From JAFGKM01 sp964413825 (GTDB taxonomy: Bacteria; Ratteibacteria; UBA8468; B48-G9; JAFGKM01): a stretch of 9,039 bases of DNA. Numbering within the stretch: the first letter of the stretch is position 1; each line of letters opens with the position of its first letter. This document shows positions 1 through 4,904 of the stretch, in pieces. The notes beneath the pieces were generated by a model. That model was not told the DNA's origin, did not search any database, and worked only from the letters and a program-made list of their open reading frames with translations. The position numbers and the translations under genes are program-made. The stretch lies in NCBI GenBank assembly GCA_964413825.1, contig CAYPTS010000073.1, forward strand, positions 1 through 9,039, read 5' to 3'.

Positions 1-42
1 AACGGAGACGTTTCTTTACCCGCATTCTTTGGTTGAAATAAG

Positions 43-456
43 TCAATAGAAGGATAGGAAGGATTGCAGGGAGACTATTTTAATTTTCCTGAATTCTCCC
101 AGTTCCAACAGGTGTTTGTCCCCGCTGACAATGCGGTCGGCTTTTCCTTCCGCGGCAAGAGAGAGAAATTTGTTATCCGAAGGATCCTTTTCTATTATGG
201 CGACGGGTGTTTTTACTGCAACGGGATTTATAAAAGGAAGAATTTCTTCTTCTATAATATGGGTTATTTCACCGCCCGTTAACCGAAACTTTGGATAGGA
301 CAATACTTTAATATATTCGTTTAAAATTTCCTGAGACATCAGAAATATAAATTTATTTTTTTGCCACAGGTTCACCACTTTGTTCGCAGACCCTTTGAAA
401 AGTATTGCCGAAACGAAGATGTTGGTATCTATTACTACTCTTAATTTTTCAGGCAT
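43..456 (-). CDS. PIN-domain toxin of a VapC-like toxin-antitoxin pair (COG1569-type)
   Basis: A 137-residue PIN-domain protein, the size expected for the 'putative toxin-antitoxin system toxin component, PIN family' group. PIN toxins are Mg-dependent ribonucleases that cut RNA, often tRNA, in the cytoplasm when the antitoxin is lost. The acidic residues of the fold are visible: D10 in VIDTN (with N12), E43 in SQEIL, D91/D94 in EKDPSDNKF, and D113 in SGDKHLL. The start ATG at 456 shares a base with the TAA stop of the upstream antitoxin (TAATG), so translation is probably coupled and no separate Shine-Dalgarno is needed. The set of motifs looks complete, so the toxin is probably active. The RNA target cannot be read from the sequence. 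A degraded relative lies at 1246-1311. Confidence 0.93.
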   Translation of the reverse strand: MPEKLRVVIDTNIFVSAILFKGSANKVVNLWQKNKFIFLMSQEILNEYIKVLSYPKFRLTGGEITHIIEEEILPFINPVAVKTPVAIIEKDPSDNKFLSLAAEGKADRIVSGDKHLLELGEFRKIKIVSLQSFLSFY

Positions 457-686
457 TATTTTTTCCTTGCCCGGGAGATTGCATCCTCAATATCTTTTTC
501 AGTCAATCCCATAGAAGCAACCTTTTCCCTTATTTCGGCAAGAGAAACGCAGGGCTTCATCTCCACCGGCCGTAAGATAATCCGGTCATGTTCTTCCTCA
601 ACGTCAAAATATTCCACGCCGCTGAATTTTTCCATCACTCGCTTCGGCAGGGTAATCTGGTTTTTATAGGTTCTCTTACAAAGCAT
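456..686 (-). CDS. AbrB/MazE-type (SpoVT-AbrB) antitoxin
   Basis: A 76-residue protein with an N-terminal swapped-hairpin AbrB domain (about residues 4-44, including the hallmark KNQITLPKRVM and a second strand DRIILRPVE). Its charged helical C-terminus (about 48-76, SLAEIREKV...EDAISRARKK) is the usual toxin-binding part in such antitoxins. It is the first gene of a two-gene unit with the PIN toxin, as expected for type II modules in which the antitoxin is made first. A strong Shine-Dalgarno (GGAGG, plus-strand 696-700) lies 9 nt before the ATG and supports this start. AbrB-type antitoxins bind their own promoter; the repeated AGTAATG units just upstream are the likely binding sites (inference). 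Family assignment is secure; function in vivo is inferred from pairing. Confidence 0.93.
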   Translation of the reverse strand: MLCKRTYKNQITLPKRVMEKFSGVEYFDVEEEHDRIILRPVEMKPCVSLAEIREKVASMGLTEKDIEDAISRARKK

Positions 687-707
687 GAAGTACCACCTCC
701 ATCAACA

Positions 708-736
708 ATGATACCTTATAGTAATGAAGCTGTCAA
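708..736 (-). promoter_or_regulatory. sigma70-type promoter of the antitoxin-toxin operon
   Basis: Read on the minus strand there is TTGACA (736-731), a spacer of exactly 17 nt, then TATCAT (713-708). This is a perfect -35 box, optimal spacing and a 5/6 -10 box. Transcription would start near 701, leaving a leader of only about 15 nt that begins close to the GGAGG Shine-Dalgarno (700-696) of the antitoxin. Confidence 0.75.
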
Positions 737-750
737 GTAATGAAGTAATG
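720..750. promoter_or_regulatory. direct-repeat operator candidate over the TA promoter
   Basis: The ten-base unit AGTAATGAAG occurs exactly at 720-729 and 736-745, and its first seven bases recur at 744-750. The unit starts are 16 and 8 nt apart. The first copy lies within the -10/-35 spacer and the second begins at the -35 box, so a protein bound here would block RNA polymerase. This fits autorepression by the AbrB antitoxin or the toxin-antitoxin complex. The repeats are seen directly; the operator role is inference. Confidence 0.55.
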
Positions 751-863
751 CAAATTGCAGGAAGCGGGAGAGGACGGCTAGGTTGCGGGATGTGGCAAAA
801 ATAATTGTAGTTACTCAGCAAGAACGGCAGGTGAGCAAAATTAACCCTCCTTCGCCAATGTTT

Positions 864-878
864 CGGCGGGTTCCGCCG
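864..878. other. GC-rich perfect hairpin in an otherwise featureless spacer
   Basis: CGGCGG, GTT, CCGCCG forms a 6-bp stem with a 3-nt loop. It has no T-run long enough to be a convincing terminator on either strand. The surrounding stretch (about 751-929) shows no open frame, RNA gene or repeat that I can support. Confidence 0.35.
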
Positions 879-929
879 TTTGAAATGGAGCGTTTTGGTG
901 CTGTGATGCTGTGGCTGTGAGAGTTTAAC

Positions 930-957
930 TTTACAAATTAATTTTGCACGGTATAAT
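930..957 (+). promoter_or_regulatory. sigma70-type promoter for the AAA-ATPase remnant
   Basis: TTTACA (930-935), a 16-nt spacer, then a perfect TATAAT (952-957) on the plus strand. The expected transcription start (about 7 nt after the -10 box) coincides with the ATG at 964, and no Shine-Dalgarno is present. The mRNA would therefore be leaderless or nearly so. Confidence 0.6.
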
Positions 958-963
958 TAATCT

Positions 964-1249
964 ATGGAATTAAAAAGATTACTATCGCTTCCTATCGCCA
1001 AGAAGAGTTTTTTTTCTGTTTGGTCCGAGACAGACCGGCAAAACAACTCTCGTCAAGAAATCCATTGCAAAATTTAAATCCCTGCAAATAAACCTTCTGC
1101 ACAATGAAACCTTTCTAAAATACAAAAAGAATCCCGGGCTATTCAGAAGCGAAGTTGAATTTTTTATAGATGAAAATCCTTACAGAGAAGAAGGTATTTC
1201 TTTTCTGCCGTGGAGATATTTTTTTGCCAGGGAACTTGGATTGCTTTAA
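964..1249 (+). pseudogene. remnant of an AAA ATPase (ATP-binding / DUF4143-type family), frameshifted and internally deleted
   Basis: The frame from ATG 964 reads MELKRLLSLPIAKKSFF and then runs into a T8 run at 1008-1015. Removing one T restores the continuous reading LFGPRQTGKTTLV, a textbook P-loop (Walker A, GPRQTGKT), and the frame then stays open to TAA at 1247-1249. The first half resembles the N-terminus of the large bacterial AAA ATPase family carrying a C-terminal DUF4143 domain. The last residues (EEGISFLPWRYFFARELG) resemble that family's C-terminal end, where an LPW-type motif precedes the last helix. Only about 94 residues are encoded, against the family's usual 350-450, so the middle (Walker B and sensor regions) is missing. 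The decay consists of one indel in a homopolymer plus a large internal deletion. The N-terminal assignment is firm; the C-terminal match is a family-memory judgement. Confidence 0.78.
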
Positions 1250-1311
1250 TTTTGAATGTGAATTAGCATAGCGAGAGAGAGAAACATATTATCCGAAGGG
1301 TCATTTTCTCC
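1246..1311 (-). pseudogene. fragment of a second PIN-domain toxin
   Basis: The minus strand encodes ENDPSDNMFLSLAM, which aligns without gaps to EKDPSDNKFLSLAA of the intact PIN toxin (its residues 89-102), followed by an unrelated tail and a stop. An in-frame stop lies immediately upstream (1312-1314), so it cannot be part of a working gene. The DNA also matches: 1271-1309 and 155-193 agree at 33 of 39 positions by my count. It retains only the region around one of the catalytic acidic positions. It overlaps the tail of the AAA remnant on the opposite strand, showing repeated loss of accessory genes here. Confidence 0.75.
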
Positions 1312-1324
1312 TTACGCAGGAAAT

Positions 1325-1343
1325 GGCATCCTTTTGGGATACC
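1325..1343 (-). terminator. weak candidate terminator for the polysaccharide operon
   Basis: Seven nt past the stop codon of the last operon gene, the minus strand reads GGTATCC-CAAAA-GGATGCC. This is a 7-bp stem with one G-U pair and a 5-nt loop, followed by only ATTTCC. Position and shape fit a terminator, but the U-tract is poor, so it could equally be a 3'-end stabilising hairpin. Confidence 0.35.
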
Positions 1344-1350
1344 CTCTTGA

Positions 1351-2211
1351 CTACAGAGATTCGATGAAGGAGATTACGTCGGAAAACGCCTCTTTCTGCT
1401 GGCGTCTTGTCACGCCGTAAAAGAAGCCGTGTTCGACACTGTTGTAGACCTTATACTCCACCCGGCACCCGAGAGATTTTGCCTTGGCAGCAAATTCAAG
1501 GTTATGCTTCAGGGGAAACAGGTGTTCATTCTCCGCTCCCAGAAGGAAGATTGGAGGAGTCTGTTTGGAGAGATAATTCACGGGCGATACATTCCGGTAC
1601 AGCTCCGGCTTTTCGTCGTATGGGACGCCGACTATATTCTGCATCGATGTCCATATCTGCGAGAAGATATCCTCCCACGGTTCAAACGTGACCGGCGGGG
1701 CATGCAGTGAAGCTCCGATAGGTCTTATCCATTTATCTTGCAGTGTGTAATCCCCGTATGAAGTGCTTTCGCCGCATTCACCCGGCATGGCCATTGTGAG
1801 CAGTGCCGCAAGATGTGCGCCTGCCGAAGAACCGTTAACGAAAATCCTGACGGGAGACATGCCGCTATCCGCAAGAATGCCGGCAAAAATCTCATACCCG
1901 TGCCGCACATCGGTAATCTGGTCAAGGATATTCACGTTTGACAGCCGGTAATCGGTTGCCGCGCATATGAAACCTTCCTTGTTAAACGCTTCCATAACCT
2001 TGTGGTAGGAGGCTCTTGTGCCTGCCCGCCACCCGCCTCCGTGTACAAAGAATACGGCTTCCTTTCTTATAATTCTGTCCGGTATGAATATATCTATCAC
2101 CCGCCCGTCCACTATGTCCCTGTCAAAATAGACCGACTGAAAACTATAGGTCACAATTTCCTCCTTTATACCGTTTCCTGACCGGATACGCCTGTATATT
2201 TTACCATACAT
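1351..2211 (-). CDS. alpha/beta-hydrolase, esterase/lipase (BD-FAE-like, carbohydrate esterase candidate)
   Basis: A 286-residue alpha/beta-hydrolase-fold protein. Visible elements are the oxyanion-hole motif HGGGW (57-61), the nucleophile elbow GSSAG (127-131, Ser129), a candidate acid Glu229 in GAENEHLFP where relatives usually carry Asp (GDxDxxVP), and His261 in EHGFF. This layout fits the BD-FAE / acetyl-esterase side of the superfamily, whose members remove acetyl or feruloyl groups from plant polysaccharides. No signal peptide or membrane segment is present, so it probably acts in the cytoplasm on imported oligosaccharides. It is the last gene of the apparent operon, behind two GH9 enzymes. 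No good Shine-Dalgarno precedes ATG 2211 (the region is AT-rich), so the start is less certain than the frame. The exact substrate cannot be assigned. Confidence 0.92.
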   Translation of the reverse strand: MYGKIYRRIRSGNGIKEEIVTYSFQSVYFDRDIVDGRVIDIFIPDRIIRKEAVFFVHGGGWRAGTRASYHKVMEAFNKEGFICAATDYRLSNVNILDQITDVRHGYEIFAGILADSGMSPVRIFVNGSSAGAHLAALLTMAMPGECGESTSYGDYTLQDKWIRPIGASLHAPPVTFEPWEDIFSQIWTSMQNIVGVPYDEKPELYRNVSPVNYLSKQTPPIFLLGAENEHLFPLKHNLEFAAKAKSLGCRVEYKVYNSVEHGFFYGVTRRQQKEAFSDVISFIESL

Positions 2212-2242
2212 TAATTAACTTTATGTGGAGAGAAACTGTCCG

Positions 2243-2560
2243 TTATTCAAAGAGGCGGATGGTAATGAAGGTCTGCCCGCGTAGAAAAATTTCAAGAAAG
2301 AGATTTTCCCCGCATAGCGAAGACTTCCTCCTCTTCTTTTCTTTGAGGGCTTCCAGTGTTCCCGGGTGTTTTGAAACTATCAGGATGCGGGTTTGTCCAT
2401 ATCCAAGCAATTTCACTTTCCATGCGTTCTTTCCGTCCGGTACAATGCCGGTGCCTTTGATGTCACTCCGGATATGGAGTCTGCTATTCCTGTTTCCCAA
2501 TTTGCTCCATTTCTCTGAAACTTTTCTCAATCTCGCCGCAGGCAAGCAGGAAAGCGCCGG
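2243..2560 (-). other. open frame after the GH9 gene: orphan C-terminal beta-domain or frameshifted extension
   Basis: This minus-strand frame is open from 2560 (TAA at 2563-2561) to TAA at 2245-2243. It overlaps the last 77 nt of the second GH9 gene in the +1 frame and then fills the gap up to the esterase, stopping 31 nt before that start. The part outside the GH9 gene encodes about 80 residues that look protein-like, with alternating hydrophobic strands such as AWKVKLLGYGQTRILIVS and a closing strand TFITIRLFE, reminiscent of a small beta-sandwich at the end of a glycosidase. No ATG or Shine-Dalgarno is seen; only TTG could start it (2545). A single-base indel between about 2560 and 2484 would fuse it to the GH9 enzyme. 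It may be a frameshifted C-terminal domain, the tail of a deleted gene, or chance. I do not recognise a family. Confidence 0.4.
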
Positions 2561-4904
2561 TTACCCGTATCCATACTTCAGACAAACCTTCGGTCTGGTA
2601 TACGGGACAGTCTTTTGAAGGGAATGAATGCATGTAGGGGAATCCCTTCGGCATGCAGACTCCCTTGAGTGGATTTGCCATTATTGATTTAAAGTCGCTG
2701 TCCAGAAAGCCCTGTCCCGCGGCTATCCCCTTGCAGATGCCTCCGGGCAGGTAAGAATCTTCATGTCCGGGAGAGAGCCGCAGCCAGTCAGTGTAGACTG
2801 CGAGTTGCCTGTGTCCTATTCCGACAAGAGAAGAGCCGGCAACGTAATTGCGTCCCAGTATCCATCCCAGGTTCTTTTCTGCAATCCGCAGGTATTCTCT
2901 GTTTTCCAGCACGCGGGATGCTTTTGCGAAGATGATGGCCATGCCGATCTGGTAAATGTTGTTCCTGTTTGAGGATGCAATGGCTCTTCCCTTGTGATTC
3001 AGCGGGTCAAAGAATCGCGTATGGCCGACAGGCGAGATTTCCTCCGCCGAAAGGGGCACAAGCTCCTTTTCCATAAATGTTTTAACAGTCTTTTTTATTG
3101 AGGGGGTCAAGTCGTCCGAGGGATAAATTTCGGCATATTCCAGAAGGAAATATATGAAGTGAAAGGGCAGAGTCGGATTGAAGAGGAGTTTGTAAAGATA
3201 CTCATCCGGATTTTTCCGGGTGGACAGGTTCCTGGCGTACAGTGCATCGTGCATCTCCTTTTCCAGCTGTACGGCAATTCGTTTTGCATCCTCGTGGTAT
3301 CTTCTGTTGCCGGAGACGTTCTGCATCAGGTTTCCCACAGGGATGAGAAAGGGGTCGGGATTTTCAAATGCAGGTGTTTTCTGGTATCTCTCCATGTTGA
3401 TTGGAAATGCTTCTTCCAGCGTCTTGACATAGGGTTTCAGTTCGGACGCATTAAGGTTATATTTTTTACAGAAGCTGACATACTGCGCAAGCGCCAGGAG
3501 GATTTCCTTGTTGTTTTCAGTATCATTCCTCTTGTATTGCGTCAGGAAGACTATTCTGTCATCCGAGGTCTCCGGTATGTTGTCCGTACTTTCCCAGAAC
3601 GGCTTTTTCAGAATGGTCTCCTTACCGCTTCTTACCGCGTTCCAGAAGCCTCCTTCGCCCTTGTACAGTTTCAGCAGGTACCTGCTTCCCCATTCTGCCT
3701 CCAGTACCGCCGGGTGACGGATGTTACTTCGGGACTGTCCGGGGGAGAATATCAGCTCCCAGCTTTTGAGCAGTTCCCAGACTACGGTGCCGGTATTGTC
3801 GTTGAACTTGTTTACATCTCCCGCATCAAACCACCCTCCGGTCACGTCCTGGTGACCGATCTTCTTTCCCCCGAGCCGCTCAAAACGCTCCGTATAGATG
3901 TCGGCGTCGTCAAGGAATGCCGCCTTGAACCAGCCGGGCACATCACATCCGCACCTCGCATGCTGGAGATGCTGTAGGTTCCATTCCCACAGGTCTTTGT
4001 ACAGCGACCTGCCAATCCGGAAGTTCCCGGGATAGAAATATGGCGCAACCCCGTCAAATCTTATCTTCAGCTTGTACGAGCCTTCCTCCTTGAAATCGGA
4101 GAAATCGAGACGGTAGTAGTGTTCCCCGAAGACATATTTTTGTAGATAGACCAGGTTGCCGCGGCAGACGGTTTTCTCTTTGTCATCCAGCACCTCAAAT
4201 AAACCTCCCGAATATTTCTCTTTTGTCCTTACGATTCCGTCCTTCACTCCTTCGGGATGGAATCCCGCCTGGTTGATGATTACCTCTATGGGAGAGGACC
4301 CGTAACCGTTCAGATAAAAGCTGTCAAGAAAGACCTTTCCTGTATTATTTCTTGATACAAAACGTACGAGCATGTACATTGAATACCGGGGTATTTTCAG
4401 GTCAAGAGAAATTTTTTTCCAGTCTGAAGTGCCGGTGAAATTTTTCGTTCTGAACGTTCCCAGATTATCCCATGCCGTACTGACTTCGCCGCGTTTCAAC
4501 CGTCCGTCTCTCCCCGCGAGAACCTCCAGGTAATTATCTCCCGTCGCATCTTCAGTCCTGACCCAGAATTCAACGGTATAAGGGAAAACGTAGTCCACGG
4601 GGATTGTCGCAATATTCTGCAGATAGAAGTCCGAATCCGAATCAGAGATGCACAGGCTGTAATCCCTGCCTTTTGCACATTCCCGGGTTGTTATCACCCG
4701 GGCATCCGTATAGGGTCTTTTATACCAGAAGAGGGGGAAGCCTTCCCCGTCGGAAAATTCAAATCCATGATTCAAAATCACGTTTCCTGTTTCCGCCTCA
4801 TAGTACGGATTGACGTCCATACCGGCAGATGAAGACTCTCTGCACAAAAGACAGAAAATCAGCAGGCAAAAGATTCGCTTAAGTATTTTTTCAGTTGTTT
4901 GCAT
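2484..4904 (-). CDS. secreted glycoside hydrolase family 9-type enzyme with N-terminal carbohydrate-binding and Ig-like domains (GH9-B)
   Basis: 806 residues. The protein begins with a signal peptide (basic MQTTEKILKR, hydrophobic core IFCLLIFCLL, likely cleavage near SSA-G at 27-28). Next comes a CBM4/9-like beta-sandwich (about 40-200, opening VILNHGFEF and closing KVFLDSFYLNGYG), an N-terminal Ig-like domain as in CelD-type GH9 enzymes (about 205-297, starting with INQAGF), and the (alpha/alpha)6 catalytic domain (about 300-795). The GH9 signature GGWFDAGD is at 356-363 with Asp360 and Asp363 as base and helper. The catalytic acid is probably Glu776 in LSEVW near the end, matching NEVA of classical members. 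ILGRN at 682-686 is also typical. The usual PHHR-type histidine motif is not visible; GHRQ (697-700) and SPGHE (711-715) lie in that region. The start ATG overlaps the upstream gene by 14 nt with no clear Shine-Dalgarno, implying translational coupling. GH9 enzymes hydrolyse beta-glucans or aminoglucans by inversion; the substrate here is open. Confidence 0.95.
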   Translation of the reverse strand: MQTTEKILKRIFCLLIFCLLCRESSSAGMDVNPYYEAETGNVILNHGFEFSDGEGFPLFWYKRPYTDARVITTRECAKGRDYSLCISDSDSDFYLQNIATIPVDYVFPYTVEFWVRTEDATGDNYLEVLAGRDGRLKRGEVSTAWDNLGTFRTKNFTGTSDWKKISLDLKIPRYSMYMLVRFVSRNNTGKVFLDSFYLNGYGSSPIEVIINQAGFHPEGVKDGIVRTKEKYSGGLFEVLDDKEKTVCRGNLVYLQKYVFGEHYYRLDFSDFKEEGSYKLKIRFDGVAPYFYPGNFRIGRSLYKDLWEWNLQHLQHARCGCDVPGWFKAAFLDDADIYTERFERLGGKKIGHQDVTGGWFDAGDVNKFNDNTGTVVWELLKSWELIFSPGQSRSNIRHPAVLEAEWGSRYLLKLYKGEGGFWNAVRSGKETILKKPFWESTDNIPETSDDRIVFLTQYKRNDTENNKEILLALAQYVSFCKKYNLNASELKPYVKTLEEAFPINMERYQKTPAFENPDPFLIPVGNLMQNVSGNRRYHEDAKRIAVQLEKEMHDALYARNLSTRKNPDEYLYKLLFNPTLPFHFIYFLLEYAEIYPSDDLTPSIKKTVKTFMEKELVPLSAEEISPVGHTRFFDPLNHKGRAIASSNRNNIYQIGMAIIFAKASRVLENREYLRIAEKNLGWILGRNYVAGSSLVGIGHRQLAVYTDWLRLSPGHEDSYLPGGICKGIAAGQGFLDSDFKSIMANPLKGVCMPKGFPYMHSFPSKDCPVYQTEGLSEVWIRVTGAFLLACGEIEKSFREMEQIGKQE

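Noticed and set aside
864..878. GC-rich hairpin as a terminator
   Set aside because: The stem is perfect, but neither side has a T-run beyond three bases, so it is reported only as a hairpin.
2223..2618. 131-codon open frame on the plus strand over the gap between esterase and GH9-B
   Set aside because: No family resemblance or Shine-Dalgarno; it is antisense to the better-looking minus-strand frame and to the end of GH9-B.
3159..3977. 272-codon open frame on the plus strand
   Set aside because: Lies antisense to the catalytic domain of GH9-B, which carries clear family motifs; the translation shows no recognisable domain and no Shine-Dalgarno.
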